This document shows, piece after piece, positions 1 to 11,020 of a DNA stretch of 64,000 nt. Location of the stretch: assembly GCA_004802705.1 (NCBI GenBank), contig SGPL01000028.1, positions 1 through 64,000 of the forward strand. Reading direction: 5' to 3'. Below the pieces are notes generated by a model. That model saw nothing but the letters and a program-made list of their open reading frames with translations, was not told where the DNA came from and made no database searches. Both the position numbers and the translations under genes were made by a program. The stretch's first letter is position 1; each line of letters opens with the position of its first letter. Source of the DNA: Bondarzewia mesenterica. Lineage: Eukaryota > Basidiomycota > Agaricomycetes > Russulales > Bondarzewiaceae.

Positions 1-905
1 CAGTTATTTATATAAAATCAGAATCCAGATTACATTTTATAAATTTAATAAAGAAATACATGCACCCTTCCATGATGTATAAGTTAGGTAATAAAGATTA
101 ATTATAGACTTTATTCAAAATATAAAACTTCTCGCCTCCGGCGTTTAAACTTTTAATTTATTGATTAATTAAGCATACATTTAAGATTATTTTTATTTGT
201 CAACAGACAAATGAGGGTTTAATTATACTTGGTTCAATAAAAATCTTATTATATGCAAGGACGTAATAAAAATTAAAGTACTTTTTTTTTTATCCGCATC
301 CGTAGGGAAGGGCGGCCAATAATATAATAAAGTTACAATCTTAAATTTTATATTTATAACTTGCAAGAGATTATTTAATCTCTTCAGAGACTTTAAAATA
401 AGAATATTATTTATTAAAAAAATTAATTTTTTAATTAAAATAATGTAAGACAAAGTCCACTATATCCTTTTTTTAGCAGACGATTTTAAAAAATATTTGT
501 CCGCTTTATAAATTTATATATAAAAATTTATTAGGGGGTAAATTAAACAAAATATTAAATAATTAATATTATTCCTGCTGCGCCCGCAGCTCTTGCGCCA
601 GCTTTTTTTTGGCTCCGCCTTTTATTTAAAAAAAAATGGCGAAGCCGCGGGCTGGGGCTGCTTGCAGCACGAGGCTGCGGCGCCCGCTCAAAAAAAGGGT
701 ATTAATGGAAGTAATATCTCCAACAATAACAATTAAAGTAGTAGGTTTTCTTAAAGATGGCCTAAGATCGTATATATTAAATAAAATAAAAGACACCTTA
801 TCAGGTCAAAAAATATTATACAGCAATTATATGAGATACTTAATATAATCGGCCACTCCTGCGGAGACATTAAAATAATTATTCATAAATATCTTACTTC
901 CCTAT
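1..905. other. Mitochondrial-like AT-rich segment with GC-rich hairpin clusters
   Basis: This stretch is strongly AT-rich and carries short GC-rich islands, unlike anything to its right. The islands fold as compact hairpins: 577-590 is a perfect 6-bp stem with a 2-base loop, 657-668 is another 5-bp stem, and the arms near 611-619 and 639-653 pair around an A/T-rich loop with one mismatch. Such GC clusters in AT-rich DNA are typical of fungal mitochondrial genomes. I recognise no mitochondrial gene; the open frame at 636-848 is short and unassigned. It could be a nuclear insertion of mitochondrial DNA, a mitochondrial plasmid remnant, or a mis-joined contig end. Confidence 0.55.
577..668. repeat. 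GC-cluster palindromes
   Basis: Two small perfect inverted repeats lie here: 577-590 (6-bp arms, loop CC) and 657-668 (5-bp arms, loop TT). Between them, two further arms (about 611-619 and 643-653) pair with one mismatch across an A/T-rich loop. Their density within 90 bp is what suggests mitochondrial origin for the flanking AT-rich DNA. Confidence 0.55.
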
Positions 906-1163
906 CCTTTAAATTTTCTAATTGTTATATGTCTTTATATAATATAAATACTACCACATTAAAGGATGAGGAGCTCTATTTACTTTTTACTCATCGACAC
1001 TTCTATATCTTGCATAATGCCTTTGCTCAATATTATAACATGTTGGCTGACCCTATACCACTCATCTCGAGGCCACTCATTCAGCTCTCTTGCTTTTTAA
1101 ACCTACTTCGGCATACACAGGGGATTGCATATCATATAGGCAGCTTTTAATCTTGAAGACCAA

Positions 1164-2470
1164 ATGCCTCCACCTCTCAATGACTCAGACAACTACAAAG
1201 AGGTTTTGATTACCGTCTCTCACAGCAGCAGTAAAAAGTTGAAAAAAAGGTATCAACTAAAGGCATCCTCTAGTCCATTCAAAGTCAGAGGGAATCCTAT
1301 CTTGCATGATGACTACAATCACATCCTCTCATTGCTTCATGCCATATCACTCTCTTCAGATCCTAAGGTCATTATTTCTGTCAAGGAGAGCATAGGCAAG
1401 GTAGCCCTAGCCTCCTAACTCAATTGCATCGTCACTTTTAAGGTGAATGAGATTATCAAGAAAGAGTTAGCTCATCTCGACTTCCATCCTTAAAACATCA
1501 TCAAAATTGAGAAGATGTCCACTTATCCTTTTAGCAAAGACTATGTTGGAGCTGTTAAGTCTAGCCTTGTTACTGCAATATTTGGAGATGATGTTCTGCT
1601 CATCAATGGCTTTCTGTCATCTGCAATTAAAGAGTGGTGCTACCACATAATCCTTTTAAATTAGAAGAGAATCAGAAAGAAATATGTTCACAAGGAGAAA
1701 GAGATGCTCGTGGGATAGAAAGCCATGAAGGAGGCTATGATTTATAAGTTTATGCATCATGATCATCTTCTCATATTCTAACTCAATCATTTTAACACTA
1801 GAGAAAAAAGGCACCATCACTTACGATGAAGTCCGCTATGCTATGAATGCAGTCAAATCATACAGTTCTGCCTTAGAGCTCTTTTAAGGCCAAAAGGCAC
1901 TTATTGAGGAATATCAAACAAGTGAGGATATGCTAAAAGCTCTATTCACAAAGATGGAGTTAACAGAGGAGGAAGAAGATGTTGTTGTGACAATAAGTTT
2001 CAAAGCTGCTAAGAAACAATGTATGCCAAGAGTCTTTTCTCATATGACGGCTGTATTTATTGATAAACATTGGCTAGCTTCTCGAACATCTAGGCTTAAA
2101 ATCATCACTCACCTTACTGGAGAGGCCAATATCTATGAGCTGTATTGAATGTATCATTCCTATTTCTGAGAATTAGATGGCTCAGAGTGCTAGCTAATGG
2201 AACAGCAGGTTAACCTAGAAGGTTTATCAGATGATATAAAAGCCATTGTCAGTGGCTGATCTGACCTTGGGGTGGATAATGAGCATGCCACAAGCTGGCA
2301 GGACTTGGCTGCAGATTTGGACTTCTGAGACTGCCATNCTAGTCGATTTTTGCCCAGCAAAAGCATTCTGGGAATATCCATCTAAATTCACAGATTGCCA
2401 TCTTCTATGGCATCAATTAGCTGGTGTCCACTCCATGATGCACAATACTTTCCAGGATGTACAGAATGGC
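1164..2470 (+). pseudogene. Decayed reading frame of a probable mobile element (plus strand)
   Basis: A protein-like frame runs from the ATG at 1164, interrupted only by TAA/TAG codons up to about 1785. After a one-base shift near 1785-1800 a second frame runs on past 2300 with TAA, TAG and TGA stops. Between the stops the translation is lysine-, glutamate- and leucine-rich and looks like real protein, for example the acidic stretch around 1945-1980. The segment has few CpG dinucleotides compared with the genes to its right, as expected if methylated cytosines were lost as C-to-T changes. I do not recognise the family. It may be part of one element with the minus-strand frame at 2500-3281. 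Confidence 0.4.
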
Positions 2471-2499
2471 CATCATCTCAAACTTGGCCTCCTTCTTGC

Positions 2500-3281
2500 T
2501 AATAGTATCAGTATCAGTAAAATGGTGCAAGTCATAGCCTATGTGTTTCTATATATGGTAAGAAAAGTGTAGAATAGAGAAGTTGCTATGCCCCCAATTA
2601 TCGGTGAGACCAGTGCTACATTGACCGGCAGTTCTAGAATACTGATATCCTCTCTTGCATATTCTTTAGGGAGATGACCTTTTTTTTCAAAGACTTGATA
2701 GGATTCCTGACCTCTTCTACCTCATCATCATTCTGGGCTCCCTTCAGATGCAATGGCTGAGAGAAATCTGTACCTTCTTTGCCCCCCACATAGTTGAGGT
2801 CTTTCTCCATCTCATCAATAGGAGGGCACAAGTTGAATTTTAACAACCTGATTCCCCTTGAGTGAAAGCCTGATTGCCACTTAGTCATTGTATTATCCTC
2901 CTGACAAACTCAGTGAGTCTAAAAAATCCTTCTCTCTTATTACCCCTCCTCTCACCCCTTTCATCTCATAACAATGATAAGATATTGGCATCCTAAGTTG
3001 GCCACTGCTTCAAAACTGATAAACAATCAAACAGAGGCAAGTCTACAACAAATCCTCAAAGTCCCAAGATATCAGACATGTCCAAGACCATTTTTGCATA
3101 TGAGTAGAGCACAGTATTTATTGATGAGGCCCACAACTTTTGAAATGTCAATTACTTATTCTATAAAGTGATGCTCCTTTAAACAATGTCCTCCCTTGTG
3201 GTCTGCGCAACTATGACACTCCTCATCACTCGAGCCAGCAGTAGTGAACCTTCCTCTGTCCTCATTTTTTTTCTGACTCAT
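2500..3281 (-). pseudogene. Decayed reading frame with Cys/His cluster (minus strand)
   Basis: Reading leftward from the ATG at 3279-3281, a single frame continues for about 250 codons without a frameshift but with about a dozen stop codons. Near its start is the cluster CHSCADHKGGHC, which resembles a zinc knuckle of retroelement Gag-type proteins but does not match the canonical CCHC spacing. A 2634-2888 block is uninterrupted and clearly protein-like. Like the converging plus-strand frame it is CpG-poor. The likely origin is an old mobile element inactivated by point mutation; the family is unknown. Confidence 0.4.
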
Positions 3282-3375
3282 CAATTCAACTTAAGATCTC
3301 ACTCATCTAGATTGCATCATAGGCCTTCCAGCATTTTAAGGACAAACCAGCGATGATTTCAACAAGGACCACTTT

Positions 3376-3397
3376 AAAAAAAAAAAAAAAAAAAAAA
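3376..3397 (+). repeat. A22 tract at the junction of decayed element and transporter gene
   Basis: Twenty-two consecutive A bases separate the CpG-poor element from the intron of the transporter gene to the right. A poly(A) tract at such a boundary is what a target-primed retrotransposon insertion leaves behind. It could equally be a low-complexity point where an assembler joined unrelated sequences. No target-site duplication can be tested, because the left boundary of the insertion is not visible. Confidence 0.5.
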
Positions 3398-3446
3398 TTG
3401 ACAATATGTGGGAGCCCGCCCCAAAAGTTGGCATGTTGGAACTCAC

Positions 3447-4320
3447 ATGAAAACGAAAGCAGGCTGACAGATGCATTCAAAGATGCCAAGGAAGGTCCGA
3501 ACGACGATCAGTCCCGTGAAATTTGTGCACGCCGCTGTGCAAGCTAAAGTAGCACCCCAAGCTGTGATACTTGGAATGGAAATAGCATCAACACATGCGA
3601 AATTGCTAAAATACTGGACATACTTGAAAGCCAGAAGTTTAGCGACGGGAAGGCGCTGTAGAAGCCTGTTCGCGGGAAATTCCCAGCAGAGACTGTGATG
3701 CGACAACGAAAAATGTAAGAACCAATAACAACAACCACAGTTCGTAAGACTTACATCGCAATGTACACTGACCGAGAAATCATGCAAAATTAGATATAAT
3801 GGAGCAGAATCATGGCGGCGGGAGATCGAGACGAACCACAGGTAGTCAACCAAGAGTATTGTTGTCCATGAAGATGTGCATCCTGTTGTATACCCATGAT
3901 GGAGGCGAAGTTAATCGTCCTGTTCCATGAAATTGGACATTTAGGATGACACACTGAGCGAGTGGCAAATGCTCGCACCCCTTGTCCAGCGTCTGCGCAA
4001 AGTAAGTAACCACCATCACCACCAGGACGCGTTTGTGAATCATCCAGCGAAGACGTCTGTTCGTAGCATCGTCAATCTCAATCACGTCCTCCTTCCCAGA
4101 GGCTTGCGAGTCGGCAAAAAACTCTGCGACCTCAGCATCGATACCCTTGGGAGGTGCTAGACGAGCGTGATAGGGCTCCTTCAACGTGCCGTCGACAAGC
4201 GAGAGGTGGAAATGTCCTACCCTGCGTTCCTGGAGAGTTGCTGCGGAAGGAGTAGACGTCCTTGTCTGTGTCCTCGATCTGCACAGGGCTTTCAGGGATA
4301 TTCTTGTTGAGAACAGACAT
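3447..4320 (-). CDS. Allantoate permease-like MFS transporter, 3' part missing
   Basis: The exons encode the N-terminal third of a fungal major facilitator transporter of the Dal5/allantoate permease type (anion:cation symporter family), which imports small organic acids or ureides across the plasma membrane. An acidic cytosolic N terminus from the ATG at 4318-4320 is followed by a basic segment and TM1 (RVLVVMVVTYFAQTLDKG), a second segment (ASIMGIQQDAHLHG), then WEFPANRLLQRLP and GLIVVRTFLGIFECICQPAF, all characteristic of the family. The last exon ends at 3447 in a good donor; the intron then runs into the A22 tract and no further transporter exon is seen. The join between the N-terminal exon and the exon at about 4190 does not splice cleanly, so a frame break may exist there as well. 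Confidence 0.65.
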
Positions 4321-4924
4321 GACTTCAGAGGTCGCAAGGCATACTGCGAGCAAGATAGTTGGAAGCTATATAGCGCAAAAAGCAGAGGCTAGGCCCCGTA
4401 GGTTATTGCTCTGGTGAAGATCTCTGAAAGTCCCATGAACAGAATCCGGTCCGATTGGCGATCGCGTTCTTTCGGATACCCCGTGGGGCCCCGCCAAGAC
4501 TGAAATTTAGATTCAAGCAAGCGGGTACCTGAAACAAGGTAAAAATAAACATGGTTGCAAAATGCTGCCGAGGGAAGCTAGTTGATCGGTCACATGTTCA
4601 AAGAGATGAGTAGCCTTGACTCTTGCATTCAGCATATCAAATGCAAAAGGAAGAAATGTGATTGTATTGAGACTTCTCAGTCGTCTATCCTGTCGCAACA
4701 ATCTAACATCAGAGTGAGGGCACGCACAAGCTGAATTGCATACTACACATGAACGACACTGGCAAGCTCAGTTAGCTCCGATACCTGGTCAGTATTTGTT
4801 CAGGCAGGTGGGCTTGAAGGGCGGTCCGCGCTAACCGAACGGCCCGTTGGATGTGCATGACCACAGCGACTTGGCAATAGGAGCGAATTTCGAAACTGAA
4901 AATAAACGACGCACAATTCAACAA

Positions 4925-6194
4925 CGTGCAGGACAACCCTCTCCAACACCGCCGCAACCGAGCATGTCTGCCGCAAATATCAATCTCAAGAAGTCGCGCT
5001 CTTGAAGCAGATTAGGGGGTTGATCGACTGCTTGGTGAATATCAAGGATGAGACGGGCGAGTTCTTGATGACACTGGAGGATGGGCGCGTTATAGATACC
5101 AAAGGATGGAATGATTGGGAGGTGAGTGGACATCATGTGTCGAACACGGAAGTGATCAAATGGTAGCTCATATTGTTGTAATCGGCAGTGGACTCACGGC
5201 GTAGGATTGTATGGTCTTCTCAAGTTCCACGAAATCACTGGAGATGATGAGGCTCTGCGCATTGCACTCGCCTGGTTCAAGGATCGTTTCGAGGTCGGTA
5301 CGACCAAGAACGTCAACACGATGTCGCCACTGCTCACCGCAGCATACCTCCACGAAGCCCGGCATGCCAACTACGGTGTGCACTTGGATGCGTGGGCAGA
5401 GTGGGTGATGTATGATATGCCTCGGACGGAAGAAGGAGGGCTGCAGCACATCACGTATCTGGTGGACAACGATCAACAACTGTGGGACGACACGCTCATG
5501 ATGAGTGTCCTGCCATTGGCGAAGATCGGACTGGTGCTCGAGCGACCAGACTACGTCGAGGAGGCGAAGAGGCAGTTCCTCTTGCACGTTAAATATTTGG
5601 CGGATGCGCAAACAGGGTTGTGGTTCCACGGTATTGTCCCACAAAAGAAAGAGCTCGAAAAGTCATGCTAACGCGGTAATTTTAGGATGGACTTTTGACG
5701 GTCGTCATCATTTTGGCCGGGCGCGGTGGGGACGTGGTAACTGTTGGATAACAGTTTCTATCCCCGACTTCATCGAACTACTACAGTTGCCATCGACAGA
5801 TGGTCTTCGCCTTTTCCTCGTCTCCACGCTGAAAGCCCAGATCGACGCACTGGTTCGTTTGCAAGATCAAGAGACAGGGTTGTGGCATACCATCCTCGAT
5901 GATCCTACCTCCTACCTAGAGGCTTCTGCGACGGCGGGATTCGCGTACGGCATCCTAAAGTCCCTGAGAATGCGGCTGATACCGCGTGAGGAGAGGTATG
6001 CTTCTGCAGCAGAAAAGGCGGTGAAAGGTGTGTTGGATAATATCTCGGAGAAAGGGGAGTTGCAGAAGGTGTCGTTTGGGACGCCTGTGTTTGACGACGT
6101 GGAGGAGTACAAGAAGATTCCTCTGACGAGTATGCCTTACGGCCAGAGTTTGGCATTGTTGGCTCTCACAGAGTATTTACGAACCTTCCTTTGA
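4925..6194 (+). CDS. GH105 unsaturated rhamnogalacturonyl hydrolase-like glycosidase
   Basis: The protein resembles glycoside hydrolase family 105 (YteR/YesR type), which removes the unsaturated uronic acid left at the non-reducing end of pectin fragments by lyases. Seen in order: GEFLMTLEDGRVIDTKGWND and WTHGVGLYGL; a central block with VDNDQQLWDDTLMM that includes the conserved acidic residues; ADAQTGLWFHG joined by a 54-nt intron (5631-5684) to WTFDGRHHFGRARWGRGN; and DQETGLWHTILDDP near the C-terminal part of the (alpha/alpha)6 barrel. An earlier intron starts at the GTGAGT near 5121. No signal peptide is visible and the 5' end is uncertain: the frame has no ATG between a stop near 4901 and the conserved region, so a further upstream exon is likely. 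Confidence 0.8.
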
Positions 6195-6514
6195 GTTCCA
6201 CAATTCGATCGTCAAATGAAAAAGTAAACCCAGGACAGCCCAGGACACGTGTTAGACAGCAGATCCACTCTGAAGAGGATCTTCTCCAATCATTTCTTCT
6301 GAGCTTCCCCCAAAAATCGGGATGACGCAGCCGATAGGAGGTGAAGCAGAAAATAGTAAAGCCCAGCTATAAAACGCCGTGGGCGTTGGTTGGAGCAGAT
6401 GTCGAACGAGAGTAAGAGTTGGTCTTGTTGAATGTGAGGTGCTCTTGAGGTGCTCAGAGTCTGAATCAAAGCCTGACCTGCTGAAGGCTGTCGTGACGGT
6501 CACGCATTGGCTTC

Positions 6515-8104
6515 ATGCATCCTTTCGCAACATTTGTTCTGAGGAGCTACTACAAGGCGACCGGGTGGAACGAAGAAAATCTGTACACAAACTTGACCCG
6601 CTCCTCAAATGGTGAGACACTGTCCAATTCATCGTCCAGACGATATTCACAAGACGAACAACAGCCATCCTTGACTTCACCGTCCCTCGAGGACTGCAAT
6701 TTCACATATCCAAGTCTCCGAATACGCTGTTCAAGACGACGTATTCCATGAATGCGTTGCCAACGCTCAATGGTTCAGTTGGCTACATCTTTACCTCGTG
6801 CGACCTTGATATCAGAGGGTCGGGAGATGTTCGCTTCAAGGACATGATCGACCGCTTCAAGGTGTATGACCAGCCGCGGAGACCAGACGGTAAAGAAGAA
6901 GAATTCCTTGCAGGCGAGAGAGTAGACACACGTGGTGAGTGCGTGCTCAAGTCCATGTGTGCAACCGCCCAGCAAGCTGACATGTGTCTAAGATTACCTC
7001 CTCTACGGCCGTCTGTACGTTCCTAAAGGTCGGCTCGACGCGCTCTATTCGACGCGCATATCGCCCACACTCCAGGCTCTTGTAGCCGCTATATCTGACC
7101 CTCGCTCAGATCTGACACAATCGAGGGTGTTCCGGAATGGCTCATCCCCAAGCAACGTCATGCTGAGTCTGCAGCACGATACTGGTCGTTGGTGTACCGA
7201 ATACACCTACAGTGCCGAGGATAGTATGGTTGGCATCCGCATGCTCCATAACTTTGGTAGGATTGGAACGCCCGTGGACAGTGCCGAAGAGAGTGACCGT
7301 TCTAGGGATCCTAACAAGTTAAAGAGAATAGACGAGGAAGACGCTATGGAAGGCGGACTGAAGGGTCGAATATCCGCTGGCGCTGAGATTTATTTCAGTG
7401 CTAAAGAGAAGAGCGTAGGAGGTACGCCGAATCGTAATAATGATTGTCAGTTCCTGAGCAATGCACCTTCGTCCGCGCAGTTTCCACCGGTATTCGTTTC
7501 ACGACCTTCCCAGATGCGACCCCTCCATCCTTTCAACTTCCCCCAGAATTTCCCATCTCCCCATCCCCCGTCCTCACCTCTGCACCTCAATCACCACCCT
7601 CTCAGCCTCCCACCACCATCACCGCCCTCTTCAATCCTATGATGGGCCACATCTCCGGCGCATACGCCGCAAAAGTCACGCGCGACCTTTCTCTATGCTC
7701 CCGCTTTGACTTCAACGTCTATAGCTACGAAAGTGAGTGGACGATGGGCACTGAGTGGTGGTTGCGGCGCTCGCGGTCAAAGTCCGAAGATTCCAGCACG
7801 TCTACCACTGCCTCTGCCGCCGACGTGCCTCTAGACACGAACACAAATTGGCGTCCAGACGAGGTGACCGGCGTCGTGAAAGCGCGTGCGTCAACTTCCA
7901 ACGTAAGTGCACTTCATCGTTCTACCGTCCTCGTCGACCGTCTACCTGACTCTTCTGTCGGCGATTTTTTAGGACGTAGCGTTGATGTGGGAAGGGCGCT
8001 TGCAAAACCTCTTGATCAGTCTGGGCGTCGTGTCGAACCTGTCCAGCCGCTCGAAACCTATCAAGTCGCTCGGACTTGAACTCTCCTACTTCAGCTCTGG
8101 GTGA
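6515..8104 (+). CDS. mdm10: Mdm10, mitochondrial outer-membrane ERMES/SAM beta-barrel
   Basis: The product matches Mdm10, a beta-barrel of the mitochondrial outer membrane that anchors the ER-mitochondria encounter structure and also works with the SAM complex in beta-barrel assembly. The first exon begins [20 protein letters not shown], the family's conserved N terminus, and the second gives [20 protein letters not shown]. Later blocks include [53 protein letters not shown] and the C-terminal strand [10 protein letters not shown] ending in TGA. Introns lie at about 6612-6662, 6933-6990, 7421-7480 and 7902-7972. A proline-rich loop (about 7530-7625) and a serine-rich insert (about 7785-7830) lengthen loops between strands. 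The gene converges on the RGG-protein gene. Confidence 0.92.
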
Positions 8105-8515
8105 TGGGCTGATATGACTCCTTGCTATGATAGTAGCTATCCATATACCTACATTATGTCATATAATGATCTATTCTATCACATATGTGACCAAAAAAAC
8201 ATTCAGTAATTGCAAACAAGATTTCCAGCACCCAAGTACACCATCCGTCTTTTAAAATAAATAATTACATCCATATCCCAGTACAGGTGGACAGAATAGA
8301 TATACGGAGAGATAGAGACGAGCAGAGACGAGCACGAGCACAAGCAGACGGGTATATACCAAACGAACGGATAGATAAGAGAGGCCAGATGCCCAAGACA
8401 AGATATTCAGTCCAAGCAACAACGTACGACGACATTTACACGCGCATGGGCGTGAATTCATACACGACAGAACAAGTGCATTCTTTGGCACCGAGAAGAC
8501 GACAAAATCGCCAGA
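8105..8515. other. Intergenic region between convergent genes
   Basis: This 411-bp interval lies between the stop codons of mdm10 and the minus-strand RGG gene, so it should hold two 3' untranslated regions. It contains an AT-rich run (about 8240-8275) and purine-rich repeats of GAGA type (8300-8345). I see no gene in it. Confidence 0.6.
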
Positions 8516-10310
8516 TCAATGAGACACGGGCGAAGCGGAGACAGCGGCGACGGGAGGTTCTCTCTTGGGCGCGATGCCAGGCCCGCCGAGCGTCCGGACG
8601 AGCCTGGAGATCGCGTCGCCCGAAATGACAGGTCGACTGCCGTGGCGGGCATGCCGCGTGGCCTCGGCAGTGGGTGGCGACGACTGCGTGCGGGCATGCT
8701 GCCGCAGGTTGGCTAGNTTGGCTAAACTAGGAGGGCGTGGACGAGCCCGACTGCGACACGCGATGGGCACCGGGTCTCCCAAAGGTGCGCGAGCGCCCTT
8801 GAGGAGGACTGAACGCGCGTGCCGCGACAGCGTGATGTGCTTGCATCTCTGGAGGTGCGGAACTGCTGGTCGGTGGCTCGACGATGCTGGCTTTCGGCGC
8901 GTGAATAGACGCTTCAAGCCCAGGGCGGTCCATATACTGATGTTCGGGCTGTCGCGTCGGTTCTACAACATCCGCGCGGGGCAGGATCGAATCTGTTGAT
9001 CCTTCCCCTGGAGCTGCAGATATGGGAGGCGACGAGGATGTGACAGCGGGTTTGGGGGGTAGGATGTGATGCGGGAACAGTCCGTGGGTTGGTGTCGGGT
9101 GATGGACGGCGAGCCCATTTTGACCGGGTGATTTTGGCCTGGCGGACTCAAACGTGCTGACTGGTTTCGGAGGGAGGGAGGGATGCACGGGCAAACGAGG
9201 AGAAGGCTTTTTTGGTGAAGGTTTCGAGCGTCCGTTTGAGGTCTTTTTCTGCTGTGACATAGACGTGGGCGAACGAGGGGCAGGAGACAAACGCCCACCC
9301 TTCGAATTGGCTTCCGCTATAGACATGATACCATGCAAGACGTTGGGAGAGAGCCTCTCGCTTTCTATGGAAGGTGACTTGACCCTCTCGTCCGGCCTCG
9401 GCAGCTGCTTTAGGGAATCATCGAGGATAGGGGACATGAGCTCCAAGCGTCCCACCTCGCTTGTGCTCGTTGGAACCGTGGCCGAGGAGCCCGTCGTGCT
9501 TGACGGCACGCCCCAATCATCCAAGTCTGGCAGTGTATCATCTTCATCGCTTGCCCAATCAATATGACTTCCCGGTGTGGTCGGCCTGTTGTCCATTGCC
9601 ATTGCTCGCACCCTCTCCACCAAGCTATCAATATTCGACTTCATGTCGAAGTTCGCCACAGTGGGGTCTGCGGAAAGATGAGGAGGGACGTCTTTAGACG
9701 GTGGGCGCGGGGACGGTGGTCCGGAACGCGTCGTGGCTCTTTGTGACGCTGCGGGTTGCACGGATAAGCTCTGTTTCGGCACAGACGGCTTGTGCTGATG
9801 AGAGCGTCGTCGATGGCCGGACGATCGTGAGGAAGAAGTTGTGGCTGAAGAGGGGACCTTGTGCGTGTCTACGGTAGGGGAAGCAGGCTCGATCGTAAGC
9901 GAGGGGACCTTCCGTGCGGAGGAGGGTCGCCGTGACCCGGCTCTCGTCCTTGCAGGCAAATCCCCGTTTGAAGGCGATAGCGCTGGGAGAGTCGAAGTAC
10001 CGTTCCGAATCGTCGACGCGGGCTCGCTGGGTGTTGCAAGGGGAGGCCCGGCACTCACGGGAGGGGCGGGAGAATTCGCAGCCTTGAAACTAGTGTCGAT
10101 AGGTGCTCCGCCGAACCTGCCGCCGCGGCCTGCGCCACCGCCACGACCTCCCCCACGGCCCCCTCTGCCTCGCTCGCCCCCTCTCGTATAACGTCCGCCT
10201 CTGTTAAGACCACGAAAGGCAGAGCCTCGTTCGCCATTCCGACCCCAATCCGTTGCTCGTGAATTCATTGAATCAGAAGAGGGGGGAGGAAGCGAAGACA
10301 GGGAGGCCAT
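8516..10310 (-). CDS. RGG-box, intrinsically disordered probable RNA-binding protein
   Basis: The first exon is a long open frame from the ATG at 10308-10310. Residues about 20-75 are packed with RGG and GRGG motifs (GGERGRGGRGGGRGGGAGRG), typical of RNA-binding and phase-separating proteins. The rest is rich in Ser, Pro and Thr and predicted disordered. One block, HIDWASDEDDTLPDLDDWGV, stands out as probably conserved. The frame meets a TAG at 8727-8729, but an intron at 8684-8759 (phase 0) would join it to a downstream exon encoding PVISGDAISRLVRTLGGPG and ending at TGA 8516-8518, which reads more like a natural C terminus. One N lies inside this intron. No specific function can be assigned. 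Confidence 0.7.
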
Positions 10311-10657
10311 GATGGAGGGGTAGGATTCAATGGTTGGAATAATGTGACACGATTTTGCCTAGCTGAAACTGGTGTAAGTAAAGTTCACACTAAACATGTG
10401 TGGAATCAAACCAGCCCATACCGATAAAATGCAGCAGACCGATACAAAAAAAATCAAAACAAGTCAAAAGGGGATTCAAACTTTTCGTCAATGGGATAGA
10501 TTGTGTACAGAGCAAGGAGAGGGTGGAGGGGGTCGGTAAGGTTGGAATGTGAGACGGCCAGGCTCTGGCAATGTTCGGCGATACCAAATAGACGTAATCA
10601 TTTCAATTGTGGCGATCTGCCGTAAGTACAGCATACGGCCATTTGCAAGCACCAACC

Positions 10658-11020
10658 ATGTCGAAAGCATCCCAGCCAGAGTTGAAAAAGGTCTGTCTAG
10701 TATCCCAACTTCATCTGCGCGCCGCCGATTCTGACGACGCTGAATCACGAAAATCACAGTTCATGGACAAGAAGCTCTTCGTCCATCTCCAGGGCGGCCG
10801 GAAGGTCAGCGGCACCCTGCGCGGCTACGATCTTTTCCTCAACCTGGTCATCGATGAGGCCATCGAGGAGACGACGCCCGCACAAAAACATCCCATCGGC
10901 ACCGTCGTATGTTCATCGCTTCTCTCCTCATCCGTGTACACCCACGCTGACTCGCGGCACATACAGGTAATTCGCGGTAACAGCGTCACTTCGATGGAGA
11001 CACTGGAGACAATTCGGTAG
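10658..11020 (+). CDS. smg: Small nuclear ribonucleoprotein SmG
   Basis: A 77-residue Sm protein encoded by three exons (10658-10690, 10760-10906, 10967-11020). SmG is one of the seven proteins that form the ring around U1, U2, U4 and U5 snRNAs in the spliceosome. The Sm1 motif is seen as KKLFVHLQGGRKVSGTLRGY followed by DLFLNLVIDEA, and the Sm2 motif as IGTVVIRGNSVTSME. The start MSKASQPELKK and the overall length match the family. Splicing is in phase: the first intron falls after ELKK and the second after GTV. None of the three exons is long enough to be seen as one open frame. Confidence 0.93.
   Translation: MSKASQPELKKVCLVSQLHLRAADSDDAESRKSQFMDKKLFVHLQGGRKVSGTLRGYDLFLNLVIDEAIEETTPAQKHPIGTVVCSSLLSSSVYTHADSRHIQVIRGNSVTSMETLETIR

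Noticed and set aside
930..3281. Alternative genetic code in which TAA/TAG mean Gln and TGA means Trp, as in some ciliates
   Set aside because: Many stops fall where Gln would fit, but any stop is one C-to-T step from CAA, CAG or CGA, the region is CpG-poor, and adjoining genes use the standard code. Point-mutation decay is simpler.
5168..5644. 158-codon minus-strand frame
   Set aside because: It is antisense to well-conserved GH105 exons.
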